In this document: piece after piece, positions 8,284 through 17,373 of the stretch
How positions within the stretch are numbered: position 1 is the first letter of the stretch
Layout: each line of letters begins with the position of its first letter
DNA from: Rhizobium sp. AC27/96
Lineage (GTDB): Bacteria > Pseudomonadota > Alphaproteobacteria > Rhizobiales > Rhizobiaceae
Length of the DNA: 64,000 nt
NCBI RefSeq assembly: GCF_001692325.1
Contig: NZ_LXKN01000025.1
Span: forward strand, 1 to 64,000
Reading direction: 5' to 3'
Program-made: the position numbers and the translations under genes
The notes under the pieces: generated by a model
What the model saw: the letters and a program-made list of their open reading frames with translations, nothing else
What the model was told of the DNA's origin: nothing
The model's database searches: none

Positions 8284-9507
8284 ATGAGACGGGTAGTTGT
8301 TACGGGTCTGGGTATTGTCTCTTCGATTGGAAACGATGCTCAAGAAGTGACCGCCTCGCTGCGCGAAGCCAAGTCCGGCATTTCTTTCTCCCCCGATTTT
8401 GCCGAGCATGGCTTCAAGTGCCAGGTATGGGGCGCGCCGACCATCGATACCACCGATCTGGTCGATCGCCGCGCCATGCGCTTCCTGTCGCAGGGCGGTG
8501 CGTGGAACCATGTCGCCATGAAGCAGGCGATCGCCGATAGCGGCCTCGAGGAAGGTGACATCACCAACGAGCGCACCGGCATCATCATGGGTTCCGGCGG
8601 CCCGTCGACCCGCACGCTGATCGAAGCCGCCGATATCACCCGCAAGAACAACAGCCCGAAGCGCATCGGCCCCTTCGCGGTTCCGAAGTCGATGTCGTCG
8701 ACGGCATCGGCGACGCTTGCCACCTGGTTCAAGATCCACGGCGTCAACTATTCGATCTCGTCTGCCTGCTCGACCTCGGCGCACTGCATCGGCAATGCGG
8801 CTGAAATGATCCAGTGGGGCAAGCAGGACGTGATGTTTGCCGGCGGACACGAAGATCTCGACTGGACCATGTCGAACCTCTTCGACGCCATGGGCGCCAT
8901 GTCTTCCAAGTTCAACGAGGATCACCCCGAAACCGCCTCGCGCGCCTATGACGCCAATCGTGACGGCTTCGTCATCGCCGGCGGCGCCGGTGTGCTGGTT
9001 CTGGAAGAGCTTGAGCACGCCAAGGCACGCGGCGCCAAGATCTATGCCGAGATCGTCGGCTATGGCGCCACCTCCGATGGCTACGACATGGTCGCACCGT
9101 CGGGCGAGGGTGCGGCACGCTGCATGCGCCAGGCCCTGGCGACCGTGAAGGGCGACATTGACTACATCAACACCCACGGCACTTCGACGCCGGTGGGTGA
9201 CAGCAAGGAAATCGGCGCTATCCGCGAAGTGTTCGGCGACAGGATCCCGCCGATCCAGTCGACCAAGTCGCTGACGGGCCATTCGCTCGGTGCTGCCGGC
9301 GTGCAGGAATCGATCTATTCGATCCTGATGATGCAGCAGCGCTTCATCGGCGAAAGCGCTCATATCACCGAACTCGATCCGGAATTTGCCGGCGTGCCGA
9401 TTGTTCGCAAGCGCATCGATGACGCCAAGATCGACATCGCTCTTTCGAATTCCTTCGGCTTCGGCGGCACCAACGCCACGCTCGTATTCCAGCGCTACAA
9501 CGGATAA
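8284..9507 (+). CDS. fabB: 3-oxoacyl-ACP synthase I
   Basis: Condensing enzyme that elongates the cis-unsaturated intermediate made by FabA. The 407-residue thiolase-fold protein shows the nucleophile Cys162 in SSACSTSAHC and two catalytic His in INTHGTSTPVGD and SLTGHSLGAAG, plus the Gly-rich GFGGTNAT near the C-terminus. Start at the ATG at 8284, preceded by AAGAAAAGG. It lies between fabA and fabI in the same orientation and is surely cotranscribed. Confidence 0.97.
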   Translation: MRRVVVTGLGIVSSIGNDAQEVTASLREAKSGISFSPDFAEHGFKCQVWGAPTIDTTDLVDRRAMRFLSQGGAWNHVAMKQAIADSGLEEGDITNERTGIIMGSGGPSTRTLIEAADITRKNNSPKRIGPFAVPKSMSSTASATLATWFKIHGVNYSISSACSTSAHCIGNAAEMIQWGKQDVMFAGGHEDLDWTMSNLFDAMGAMSSKFNEDHPETASRAYDANRDGFVIAGGAGVLVLEELEHAKARGAKIYAEIVGYGATSDGYDMVAPSGEGAARCMRQALATVKGDIDYINTHGTSTPVGDSKEIGAIREVFGDRIPPIQSTKSLTGHSLGAAGVQESIYSILMMQQRFIGESAHITELDPEFAGVPIVRKRIDDAKIDIALSNSFGFGGTNATLVFQRYNG

Positions 9508-9511
9508 GGCA

Positions 9512-10318
9512 ATGACCGGAATCATGCAGGGTAAGCGCGGCCTCATCATGGGCGTCGCAAACAATCATTCCATTGCCTGGGGCATTTCGAAGGCGCTCGC
9601 TGCCCAAGGCGCGGAACTGGCATTCACCTTTCAGGGTGAGGCGCTCGGCAAGCGCGTCAAGCCGCTCGCAGCCGAAGTCGGCTCCGATTTTCTTCTCCCC
9701 TGCGATGTCGAGGATCTCGCTTCCGTCGATAGCGTCTTTGACGCAATTAGAGAACGCTGGGGCAAGCTCGATTTCGTCGTCCACGCCATCGGCTTCTCGG
9801 ACAAGAACGAGCTGAAGGGTCTCTACGCCAACACCACGCGCGACAATTTCACCCGCACCATGGTGATTTCCTGCTTCTCCTTCACCGAGATTGCCAAGCG
9901 CGCCGCCGAGCTGATGACGGAAGGCGGCAGCATGCTGACGCTGACCTATAACGGCTCGACGCGTGTGATCCCGAACTACAACGTCATGGGCGTCGCCAAG
10001 GCAGCACTCGAGGCGTCCGTTCGCTATCTCGCCGCCGATTACGGCCCGCGCGGCATCCGCGTCAACGCCGTTTCCGCCGGCCCGATCCGCACGCTCGCCG
10101 GCGCCGGCATTTCCGATGCCCGCGCCATCCTGTCGTGGAACCAGCGCAACGCACCGCTGCGCAAGTCGGTCACCATCGATCAGGTCGGCTCGTCCTCGCT
10201 CTATCTCCTGTCGGAGCTGTCGGCAGGCGTGACCGGCGAAATCCACTTCGTCGACGCCGGCTACAACATCACCTCGATGCCGACGCTGGAAGCGCTGTCG
10301 AGCGCCGACGCCGAGTAA
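9512..10318 (+). CDS. fabI: Enoyl-ACP reductase (NADH)
   Basis: Catalyses the last, reducing step of each elongation round. I start at the ATG at 9512, four bases after fabB. The longer open frame is antisense noise overlapping fabB. 268 residues. Short-chain dehydrogenase fold with the divergent FabI nucleotide motif GVANNHSIAWGI, Tyr146, Tyr156 and Lys163 (PNYNVMGVAK) at the same numbers as the E. coli enzyme. FabI is the triclosan and isoniazid-type target class; nothing in the visible residues marks resistance. A hairpin follows the gene. Confidence 0.96.
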   Translation: MTGIMQGKRGLIMGVANNHSIAWGISKALAAQGAELAFTFQGEALGKRVKPLAAEVGSDFLLPCDVEDLASVDSVFDAIRERWGKLDFVVHAIGFSDKNELKGLYANTTRDNFTRTMVISCFSFTEIAKRAAELMTEGGSMLTLTYNGSTRVIPNYNVMGVAKAALEASVRYLAADYGPRGIRVNAVSAGPIRTLAGAGISDARAILSWNQRNAPLRKSVTIDQVGSSSLYLLSELSAGVTGEIHFVDAGYNITSMPTLEALSSADAE

Positions 10319-10336
10319 CGTGCTGATTTGAATTGC

Positions 10337-10359
10337 CCTCCCGGTTACTAGCCGGGAGG
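10337..10359 (+). terminator. Terminator of the fabA-fabB-fabI operon
   Basis: CCTCCCGG and CCGGGAGG form a strong GC stem with a seven-base loop directly after fabI. The T run is weak, but the position is right. Confidence 0.55.
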
Positions 10360-10394
10360 ACTAGCTTTCCGGATATCCTTTTAGAGGATTGCCG

Positions 10395-10973
10395 ATGACG
10401 AATACGAACGCCGAACCCTTCGCATTCACAGAGCGGCTCATTCTCCGCCGCTTTGTGCCTGAGGATTTCGAGGCCTATCGCGCCTATCGCTCGCTTCCTG
10501 AGATCTATCGTTTCCTGTACCGCGATCCGCCTACGTTGGCGGTGATGAAGGAGCGTTTCGATGCACGTTTGAATTCCTCTTTTTGCGAAGATGGAGATGC
10601 ACTCCTGTGTGCCGCCATTCGGCGGGAGGACGGTGCTCTGCTGGGTGACGTCAGCCTGAAGCTTGCCAGCAAGGCAGCCCTTCAGGCCGAGGTTGGCTAT
10701 ACCTTCAACCCGGCCTATGCCGGGAAGGGATATGCGACCGAAGCCACCGGAGCCATCATCACTCTTGGCTTTGAAAAATTCGGCTTTCACCGGATCTTCG
10801 CGCGGCTGGATGCGAAGAATGCCGGCTCCGTCGGCGTCGTTGAGCGGCTCGGCCTGCGGCGCGAGGCGCACCTCATCCAGAACGATCGGTTCAACGGCAT
10901 TTGGGGCGACGAGTATGTCTACGCTGTTCTGCGCCAAGAGTGGTCGGAGAGAGAGCTGGCCAGATCGCGGTAG
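10395..10973 (+). CDS. GNAT N-acetyltransferase (RimJ/RimL-like)
   Basis: A 192-residue GNAT protein, started at the ATG at 10395 (GAGG at 10384). It has the opening TERLILRRFVPEDFEAY typical of Acetyltransf_3 members, the acetyl-CoA loop region VGYTFNPAYAGKGYATEA (Q/RxxGxG/A type, here AGKGYA) and the closing ARLDAKNAGSVGVVERLGLR with conserved Asn. Substrate unknown; relatives acetylate ribosomal protein N-termini or small amines. It has its own gap after the fab terminator, so likely monocistronic. Confidence 0.85.
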   Translation: MTNTNAEPFAFTERLILRRFVPEDFEAYRAYRSLPEIYRFLYRDPPTLAVMKERFDARLNSSFCEDGDALLCAAIRREDGALLGDVSLKLASKAALQAEVGYTFNPAYAGKGYATEATGAIITLGFEKFGFHRIFARLDAKNAGSVGVVERLGLRREAHLIQNDRFNGIWGDEYVYAVLRQEWSERELARSR

Positions 10974-11027
10974 CCTGTTAGCCACCGCTTTCGCTGATAT
11001 TGCGAGGTGACGCTTGGCGTGTCCGGA

Positions 11028-11651
11028 TCAGACGGGCGCAAACCGATAATGTCCTGTCCGCTGATAGGCAAACAGGGTGTCGTCCTCGCTTGCCCCAGCA
11101 CCGATGTTCTGGATGACCAGCGGACGTCCCGGCGCCTCTGTCGATGTTTTCGATGAGACGATGACGATATGGGTCAGATTGCCCGGAAGTATCTGCGTGA
11201 CGAGGTCACCGGGGCGATAGGCCGCAAAATCCTCGCTGAGTGGTAAGGCCGCTTTCCGCCGGGTGAAGTAGACGGCGAGATTCGGCACGCGGCGGTGGTC
11301 GATATTGGGGTCGGTCGCCTTCATGCCCCATGCTTTGGGATAGGCGGAAAAATTGGCCTTCATGTCTTCGTGCAGCAACGCTTGCAGATCGAGCCCGAAG
11401 GCACGGCGATAGGCACGGATGACGACGTCGGTGCAAACGCCGCGATCTGGAGGCACATCTCCGCCCGGATAGGTTATTTTGACATAGGTGGGGTCATAGC
11501 GCGTGGTAACGCCGATCTGCGCTCTCGCGGCCTGTACCAGAGATGACGGCCAGGCTGGAGTGGCGGCGGTGGCCCGGCTCATGGTCGGCAACGTCGAGGC
11601 GAAGGCCAGAAGGCCGCTTTGCAGCACCGTGCGGCGCGTGACACCCATCAT
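11028..11651 (-). CDS. DUF1287 exported protein
   Basis: A 207-residue protein with an N-terminal RRTVLQSGLLAF segment that looks like a twin-arginine signal, followed by a DUF1287 domain: ARAQIGVTTRYDP, RGVCTDVVIRAYRRAFG, LHEDMKANFSAYP, YRPGDLVTQILPGNLTHIVIV. The conserved Cys and His are those of an NlpC/P60-like (papain-fold) superfamily, so a periplasmic amidase or peptidase role is possible but unproven. Convergent with the GNAT gene. Confidence 0.75.
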   Translation of the reverse strand: MMGVTRRTVLQSGLLAFASTLPTMSRATAATPAWPSSLVQAARAQIGVTTRYDPTYVKITYPGGDVPPDRGVCTDVVIRAYRRAFGLDLQALLHEDMKANFSAYPKAWGMKATDPNIDHRRVPNLAVYFTRRKAALPLSEDFAAYRPGDLVTQILPGNLTHIVIVSSKTSTEAPGRPLVIQNIGAGASEDDTLFAYQRTGHYRFAPV

Positions 11652-11944
11652 TGGCTTCCCCTCCTCACGATATCAGCAGCATGCGGCTTCTGTTCGAGAG
11701 ACGAACCTTCCTTCGAATAGAGGCGAATCTATGGGTGATTCATGCATGGGTGGAGCGCGGGTGCGGCTCCTTTGTCCTAACACGCTGAAGGACGGATTGA
11801 CCGCGAGAGCGCCGAATCGGCCGCGTTAACCCGCATTGGCTAAAATTTTACGAAAACTTTAGGTTAATTCTATGTTGCCGGGGATGGCCCGTTACCATCG
11901 GCCGGAATTGCGATACATCAGGCGCATTCAACAGTATCTCGTGC
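11652..11944. other. Intergenic region between the DUF1287 and acyltransferase genes
   Basis: About 290 bases with divergent promoters expected. The part near 11840-11880 is AT-rich and contains a loose dyad (CTAAA...TTTAG). No gene or clear operator can be supported. Confidence 0.4.
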
Positions 11945-13198
11945 ATGTCCATCGGCGGTCATAGACCATTTACGGGAACCCCAGCCGTGAACACCATAAC
12001 TGTTGCCAATTCCAAGCTGCTCGCTCCACCGAGCGAGACGACATCGCTCTCCGCCATTGCCCGCTCAAGAGCGCTGGGGCCGGATATACTGCGCGCGATC
12101 GCTATCCTGCTGGTCATGCTGCTGCATCTGCCGGCCGAGGCGACGCCGCTGCCGCTTGTGGGTCTCAGACCCTATGGATGGCTCGGCGTCGACATATTCT
12201 TCGTCCTCAGCGGCTTCCTCATCGGCACCCAGTTGATGGCGGAGGCGGCGCGCAGTGGCAGCATTGATCTCAAGAGCTTCTATCTGCGTCGGGCGTTGCG
12301 CATATTGCCGGCATTTCTCGTCGTCCTTGGCCTCTACGCACTCATCCCGCCCCTGCGCGATGCGCCGGCCATGCAGCCGGCCTGGCGGTTCCTGACTGCC
12401 ACGCTCAATTTCGGTCTCGATCCCCGCTCCGGTACCGCATTCACCGAGGCGTGGTCGCTGAGCGTCGAGGCGCATTTCTATCTGGCCCTGCCGGTGCTGG
12501 TTCTTTTGCTGAGACGCCATGCAACGATCGTCTCCGTCACGCTGCTGGCAGCAACGATCGTGATTGTCGGCATGGGCTTGCGGCTTGCCATATGGCAAGG
12601 CGAGGTCGGTTTGCCGGCAGCGGCGTACCAATATAACGAAGCCTTTGCCGCCTATCTCAGGGATATCTATTACCCGACTTACAATCGACTCGATGGCCTG
12701 GCCTTCGGCGTCGTTCTGGCCGCGGTCCGGCTGTTCAGGCCGCTGCTGTGGGAGCGCTATATGCCGCCCTATATCGCCCTTGTCATCGGCAGCATTCTTG
12801 CCACCTCAGCCATCATGATCTTTTCCGAACGAGGGCCTTTTGCGGAAACCAATCTGCCGTTCCTGCTGCAGCCGCTTCCCGGCGCAGTCGCAGGCTTCCC
12901 GCTGTTCTCGGCCGGAGTTGCATTCATCCTCGGCGCCCTGCTGGACCTGCAGCCGAAGATCGGGCGCTGGCATCTTCCGGCGGTCACAGGCATTGCGACG
13001 CTGTCCTACAGCCTCTATCTGACCCACAAGGCCGTCTACCAGCTCGACAGGATGGTTTTTGGCCGGGAGAACCTTCAGGGCCTGTCAGGCTTCGTGATCT
13101 ATATCGCCACCTGCTTCATCGTAGCGGCGACGCTCTGGTTTGTCGTCGAAAGAAGCTTCCTGCATCTGCGGGATCATCTCATGTCCCGCATGCGCTGA
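11945..13198 (+). CDS. Acyltransferase 3 family membrane protein (OafA/ExoZ-like)
   Basis: A 417-residue polytopic membrane protein with about ten helices. The acyltransferase-3 signatures are visible: LRAIAILLVMLLHLP near residue 50 with the catalytic His, GWLGVDIFFVLSGFLIG, RRALRILPAF (Arg pair) and TEAWSLSVEAHFYLALP. The family acetylates or acylates extracellular polysaccharides, O-antigen or Nod factors at the inner membrane; the acceptor here is unknown. Start could also be the GTG at 11987, which would drop a poorly conserved N-terminus. It ends at a shared bidirectional terminator. Confidence 0.88.
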   Translation: MSIGGHRPFTGTPAVNTITVANSKLLAPPSETTSLSAIARSRALGPDILRAIAILLVMLLHLPAEATPLPLVGLRPYGWLGVDIFFVLSGFLIGTQLMAEAARSGSIDLKSFYLRRALRILPAFLVVLGLYALIPPLRDAPAMQPAWRFLTATLNFGLDPRSGTAFTEAWSLSVEAHFYLALPVLVLLLRRHATIVSVTLLAATIVIVGMGLRLAIWQGEVGLPAAAYQYNEAFAAYLRDIYYPTYNRLDGLAFGVVLAAVRLFRPLLWERYMPPYIALVIGSILATSAIMIFSERGPFAETNLPFLLQPLPGAVAGFPLFSAGVAFILGALLDLQPKIGRWHLPAVTGIATLSYSLYLTHKAVYQLDRMVFGRENLQGLSGFVIYIATCFIVAATLWFVVERSFLHLRDHLMSRMR

Positions 13199-13221
13199 GC
13201 CGACTGGCCCGTGCACGCAAA

Positions 13222-13244
13222 AAAGGCGGCCACTGGCCGCCTTT
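13222..13244. terminator. Bidirectional terminator
   Basis: AAAGGCGGCC and GGCCGCCTTT form a perfect 10-bp stem with a three-base loop and flanking A/T runs on both sides, between two convergent genes. Confidence 0.85.
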
Positions 13245-13251
13245 GCTTTGC

Positions 13252-14268
13252 TTATTTCTTTGCCCAGAGCACTTTGTAACGGGCATTGCGGCAAGCCTCG
13301 CCATGCTCCTTGAAGTTCTCCGCCAGCACGGGCTCGTAGGGCAGGCCGCGATTGGCGACCAGCATCAGGCGTCCGCCGCCGCGCAGCGCCGAGGCGGCTG
13401 TCTTGATCATAGCCTGGCCGAGCGAAGGTTCGGCGGCGTGGCCTTCATGGAAGGGCGGATTCATGATGATCAGATCGTATTTGTCCTTGACCGGCTCGCT
13501 CGCCAGATCGTGCCAGAAGAAGCGCTGGGCGACCTTCGGGCAATTATCAAGCAGATTGGCGCGGGCAGCCTCCAGCGCGTCGTAATGGGCCTCGTAGAGG
13601 TCGATACGGGCGATTCTTGGCGACTTCGTTGCCAGTTCTACGGAGAGATAGCCCCAGCCGGCGCCGAAATCGGCGGCGTCGCCGGTAAAGTCCGTTGGCA
13701 GGCGCGAGGCGAGCAGCTCCGAGCCGGCATCGATCCGGTCATGGGAGAACATGCCGGCCGTGGTGGTGAAGCGGTCGTCGACGCGCGTCGCCGGCTTCAC
13801 GAGCTGTGCCGTCAGCGCCTTGATGTCGGCAGGGCGCGTGAACCAGAAGGCGACGCCATGATATTTCGGCATGTGCTCGACCGTGATGCCAAAGCCCTCG
13901 ATGCGCTTGCGCAGCGGCTGGATGCCGTCTTCCTTGCCGCCGGCAACGACGACTAGGCCACCGTCCTTCACCCGCGACAATGCTTCGGCGATATGGCTTT
14001 CGTTCTCGCCCTTGTGCTTGCCGCAAAGCACGAGTGCGCCGTCATAATCTCCGCCCTCGATCTCCGGCGTCACGTTGATCCGCTGCGCCTGCAGTTGGCG
14101 ATAGAAGGGGCGGAAGCCCTGGACGGCGGAAAGCTCGGCAGTAAAGCCGTCAGGCAGGGCAAAGCCGGCCTCGGCGCCGAGAAACAGAATCCGCTCGCCC
14201 TCGCCGGGCGCGTCAACGGTACCGGAGGCAAAGGGATGAAACAGGGTCTTCAGGGCGTCGCGGCTCAT
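13252..14268 (-). CDS. RsmC-like class I methyltransferase
   Basis: A 338-residue protein, started at the ATG at 14268 because the longer frame runs through a palindromic repeat. It has two domains: an N-terminal degenerate methyltransferase-like half and a C-terminal catalytic half with DFGAGWGYLSVELA (SAM-binding), the acidic YEAHYDALEAARAN and the N6/N2-methylase motif IIMNPPFHEG. This matches 16S rRNA (guanine-1207 N2) methyltransferase RsmC in architecture, though assignment to G1207 is by family only. Downstream of it are a shared terminator and the convergent acyltransferase gene. Confidence 0.85.
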   Translation of the reverse strand: MSRDALKTLFHPFASGTVDAPGEGERILFLGAEAGFALPDGFTAELSAVQGFRPFYRQLQAQRINVTPEIEGGDYDGALVLCGKHKGENESHIAEALSRVKDGGLVVVAGGKEDGIQPLRKRIEGFGITVEHMPKYHGVAFWFTRPADIKALTAQLVKPATRVDDRFTTTAGMFSHDRIDAGSELLASRLPTDFTGDAADFGAGWGYLSVELATKSPRIARIDLYEAHYDALEAARANLLDNCPKVAQRFFWHDLASEPVKDKYDLIIMNPPFHEGHAAEPSLGQAMIKTAASALRGGGRLMLVANRGLPYEPVLAENFKEHGEACRNARYKVLWAKK

Positions 14269-14331
14269 GGGCGTGGTCTCGTTATTGTTTCGTTGGTTGG
14301 GCCTGCGGGCAGATGTCTGTCCCTTGTGCTT

Positions 14332-14386
14332 GCCCCTCACCCTAGCCCTCTCCCCGCATTGCGGGGAGAGGGCTAGGGTGAGGGGC
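14332..14386. repeat. Perfect 26-bp inverted repeat (intergenic palindromic element)
   Basis: Two 26-base arms (14332-14357 and 14361-14386) are exact reverse complements around ATT. Each arm carries CCCTCACCCTAGCCCTCTCC. This is a widespread proteobacterial intergenic palindrome type. It sits between the methyltransferase start and the pnp terminator. Confidence 0.9.
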
Positions 14387-14437
14387 CGGGCACAGAGCTT
14401 CGGAAAAACCGAAATCGCCAGCCTTTTCAATATAAAA

Positions 14438-14464
14438 GGGGCGCGGAAACGAATCCCGCGCCCC
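14438..14464 (-). terminator. Terminator of pnp
   Basis: GGGGCGCGG and CCGCGCCCC form a 9-bp GC stem. On the minus strand it is followed by TTTTATATT. It lies just downstream of pnp. Confidence 0.85.
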
Positions 14465-14486
14465 GGAACCTGAATGAAGGCGCAGC

Positions 14487-16625
14487 TTATTCGGCTGCGT
14501 CATCCTTCTTCTTTTCGGCAGCGAGTTCCTGGCCGGTGGCCTGGTCGACAACCTTCATGGACAGGCGAACCTTGCCGCGCTCGTCGAAGCCGAGCAGCTT
14601 GACCCAGACCTTGTCGCCTTCCTTGACGACGTCCTGCGTCTTGGCAACACGCTCGGAAGCGAGCTGCGAGATGTGGACGAGGCCGTCACGGGCGCCGAAG
14701 AAGTTGACGAACGCGCCGAAGTCGGCGGTCTTGACAACCGTGCCTTCGTAGATCTGGCCGACTTCCGGCTCAGCGACGATCGAGTGGATCCACTTGCGGG
14801 CCGCTTCGATTTCCTTGCCGGAGGACGAGGCGATCTTGACGGTGCCGTCGTCTTCGATGTTGATCTTCGCGCCGGTCTTTTCGACGATTTCGCGAATGAC
14901 CTTGCCGCCCGAGCCGATGACTTCACGGATCTTGTCGACCGGGATGTTCATGACTTCGATGCGCGGTGCGAATTCGCCGAGCTGGCCACGGCTTTCGGTG
15001 ATTGCCTTGGACATTTCGCCGAGGATGTGCGTGCGACCGCCCTGTGCCTGGCCGAGAGCGACCTTCATGATCTCTTCGGTGATGCCGGCGATCTTGATGT
15101 CCATCTGCAGCGAGGTGATGCCGTCGGCAGTGCCGGCGACCTTGAAGTCCATGTCGCCGAGGTGGTCTTCGTCACCGAGAATGTCGGAGAGAACGGCGAA
15201 GCGTTCGCCTTCCAGGATCAGACCCATGGCAATGCCGGCAACCGGCTTGGCCAGCGGAACGCCGGCGTCCATCAGAGCGAGCGAGGTGCCGCAAACCGTT
15301 GCCATCGAGGACGAGCCGTTGGACTCGGTGATCTCGGAGACGACGCGCAGCGTGTAGGGGAACTGTTCAGCCGTTGGCAGCATCGGGCGGATAGCGCGCC
15401 ATGCGAGCTTGCCGTGACCGATTTCGCGACGACCCGGGGAACCCATGCGGCCGGTTTCGCCAACCGAGTAGGGAGGGAAGTTGTAATGGAGCAGGAAGCG
15501 CTCCTTGTACATGCCGGTCAGGCTGTCGACATACTGTTCGTCTTCGCCGGTGCCGAGCGTGGCGACGACGATTGCCTGCGTTTCACCGCGGGTAAACAGC
15601 GCCGAACCGTGCGTGCGCGGCAGAAGGCCGACTTCCGAAACGATCGGGCGAACGGTCGACAGGTCGCGGCCGTCGATGCGGCTCGAGGTGTCGAGGATGT
15701 TCCAGCGAACGATCTTGGCCTGCAGGTGCTTGAAGACGGCGCCGATGACTTCGGCGGAATACTTCGGCTCTACGCCTTCCGGGAAGAAGTGTTCCTTGAC
15801 CTTGGCCTTGACGGCGTCGACGGCAGCGTAGCGTTCAGCCTTCTGCGTGTTCTTGTAGGCGGTGCGCAGTTCGGCTTCGGCAATGCCGAGCATTTCGGCT
15901 TCCAGCTCGGAATGATCTTCCGGCGTGAAATCGCGCGGTTCCTTGGCAGCGACTTCGGCGAGCTTGATGATCGCATCGATGACCGGCTGGAAGCCGCGAT
16001 GACCGAACATGACGGCGCCGAGCATGACGTCTTCAGGCAGTTCCTTGGCTTCCGACTCAACCATCAGAACGGCGTCCTGCGTGCCGGCAACGACGAGATC
16101 GAGGCTCGATTCGTCCATCTCGTCGAGATGCGGGTTCAGCACGTATTCGCCGTTGATGTAGCCGACGCGAGCGCCGCCGACCGGGCCCATGAAGGGAACG
16201 CCGGAGAGCGTGAGCGCTGCGGACGTGGCAACCATCGACAGGATGTCGGGGTTGTTTTCGAGGTCATGCTGGATGACCGTGACGACGACCTGCGTGTCGT
16301 TCTTGTAGCCTTCCGGGAAAAGCGGGCGGATCGGGCGGTCGATCAGGCGGGAAACGAGGGTTTCGTTTTCGCTCGGGCGTCCTTCGCGCTTGAAGTAGCC
16401 GCCGGGGATCTTGCCGGCTGCGTAGGTCTTTTCCTGGTAGTTGACGGTGAGCGGGAAGAAATCCTGGCCCGGCTTCGGCGACTTGGCGGAAACGACGGTG
16501 GCAAGAACCACGGTCTCGCCGTAGGTGGCGACGACGGCGCCGTCAGCCTGACGGGCGATCTTGCCGGTTTCGAGCTTTAGCGGGCGGCCTGCCCACTCGA
16601 TTTCGACAGTATGGATATCGAACAT
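14487..16625 (-). CDS. pnp: Polynucleotide phosphorylase
   Basis: Phosphorolytic 3'-5' exoribonuclease acting in mRNA decay and the degradosome. The 712-residue protein is full length: two RNase PH domains (about 10-140 and 315-535) with the FFPLTVNYQEKTYAAGKIPG and GRREIGHGKLAWRA segments, an alpha-helical linker, a KH domain (about 553-610, VIGSGGKVIREI) and an S1 domain (about 620-690, YEGTVVKTADFGAFV). Last gene of the translation block, 325 bases after rpsO. A hairpin in that gap may mediate the autoregulation known for rpsO-pnp units. Confidence 0.97.
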   Translation of the reverse strand: MFDIHTVEIEWAGRPLKLETGKIARQADGAVVATYGETVVLATVVSAKSPKPGQDFFPLTVNYQEKTYAAGKIPGGYFKREGRPSENETLVSRLIDRPIRPLFPEGYKNDTQVVVTVIQHDLENNPDILSMVATSAALTLSGVPFMGPVGGARVGYINGEYVLNPHLDEMDESSLDLVVAGTQDAVLMVESEAKELPEDVMLGAVMFGHRGFQPVIDAIIKLAEVAAKEPRDFTPEDHSELEAEMLGIAEAELRTAYKNTQKAERYAAVDAVKAKVKEHFFPEGVEPKYSAEVIGAVFKHLQAKIVRWNILDTSSRIDGRDLSTVRPIVSEVGLLPRTHGSALFTRGETQAIVVATLGTGEDEQYVDSLTGMYKERFLLHYNFPPYSVGETGRMGSPGRREIGHGKLAWRAIRPMLPTAEQFPYTLRVVSEITESNGSSSMATVCGTSLALMDAGVPLAKPVAGIAMGLILEGERFAVLSDILGDEDHLGDMDFKVAGTADGITSLQMDIKIAGITEEIMKVALGQAQGGRTHILGEMSKAITESRGQLGEFAPRIEVMNIPVDKIREVIGSGGKVIREIVEKTGAKINIEDDGTVKIASSSGKEIEAARKWIHSIVAEPEVGQIYEGTVVKTADFGAFVNFFGARDGLVHISQLASERVAKTQDVVKEGDKVWVKLLGFDERGKVRLSMKVVDQATGQELAAEKKKDDAAE

Positions 16626-16745
16626 ATCTTGTCCTTACATTGTGCGGGAAAAGGCGCCGTCGCCGATACGTTCGGCAAGGCGCATCTTCAACCGCACGAA
16701 GTGTGACGCATCACGGGCAAGACAACGAGAGGCTTTCGAAATCAG

Positions 16746-16766
16746 GCCGAAGCACGAAGCTTCGGC
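16746..16766 (-). promoter_or_regulatory. Leader hairpin between rpsO and pnp
   Basis: GCCGAAGC and GCTTCGGC form an 8-bp stem with a five-base loop about 120 bases upstream of pnp. In enterobacteria an RNase III-cleaved leader stem controls pnp. This is a candidate equivalent by position only. Confidence 0.4.
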
Positions 16767-16912
16767 TGAAAGCATCCGGCAATCCTGCCCCATGACAGGT
16801 CAACGGTTGTTGTTGGCAGCACCGGCCCATCCGGGCTGCCGGCAGTTTCGCTTCGCGCAAACAGAACGCGCGAGGGAAGCTGGTCTCAAGGGTTCATACC
16901 CTTCATAAGCAT

Positions 16913-16942
16913 CCGGCGGACGTTCAGGTGAACGCCCGCCGG
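16913..16942 (-). terminator. Strong hairpin downstream of rpsO
   Basis: CCGGCGG-A-CGTTC pairs with GAACG-C-CCGCCGG around an AGGT loop, nine bases after the rpsO stop. The T run is poor, so partial termination or 3'-end protection is as likely as full termination. Confidence 0.55.
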
Positions 16943-16950
16943 AAATTCGA

Positions 16951-17220
16951 TTAGCGGCGAATACCGAGGCTGGTGATCAGCTTGGTATAACGGCCTTCGT
17001 CCTTCTTCTTGAGATAATCAAGAAGCGAGCGCCGGCTGGAGACCATCGTCAGGAGGCCACGACGGGAGTGGTTGTCCTTCTTGTGGTCCTTGAAGTGGTC
17101 CGTGAGGTTGTTGATGCGCTCGGTCAAGATCGCAACCTGGACTTCCGGAGAACCGGTGTCGCCTTCGACGGTAGCGTATTCCTTGATCAGCGCAGCCTTG
17201 CGCTCAGCAGTGATCGACAT
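16951..17220 (-). CDS. rpsO: 30S ribosomal protein S15
   Basis: An 89-residue primary 16S rRNA-binding protein of the small subunit platform. Start at the ATG at 17220 (AAAGGA upstream). The longer frame adds 13 residues without support. Typical S15 features: the N-terminal MSITAERKAALIKEYA, the GDTGSPEVQVAILTERI and DHKKDNHSRRGLLTMVSSRR rRNA-contact segments, and the RYTKLITSLGIRR end. Adjacent to pnp as in most proteobacteria. Confidence 0.97.
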   Translation of the reverse strand: MSITAERKAALIKEYATVEGDTGSPEVQVAILTERINNLTDHFKDHKKDNHSRRGLLTMVSSRRSLLDYLKKKDEGRYTKLITSLGIRR

Positions 17221-17373
17221 CGGATAGTCCTTTCTATGAGAGGAAATTAAAGTCGCCAAACGCCGGGATGTCGTCCAGCATTGGCCGCGAATGCAATCGG
17301 GCAGGCCCGATGCTGGCGCTGCCTATAAACCAAATAAGCCGCAATGGAAAGAGGCTTGTCCTCCAGGCGGTTT

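Noticed and set aside
7690..9564. 624-residue open frame on the minus strand opposite fabA and fabB
   Set aside because: Antisense shadow; both fab genes on the plus strand are unmistakable.
14673..16580. 635-residue open frame on the plus strand opposite pnp
   Set aside because: Antisense shadow of a GC-rich gene: no family features, acidic and repetitive composition, no ribosome site.
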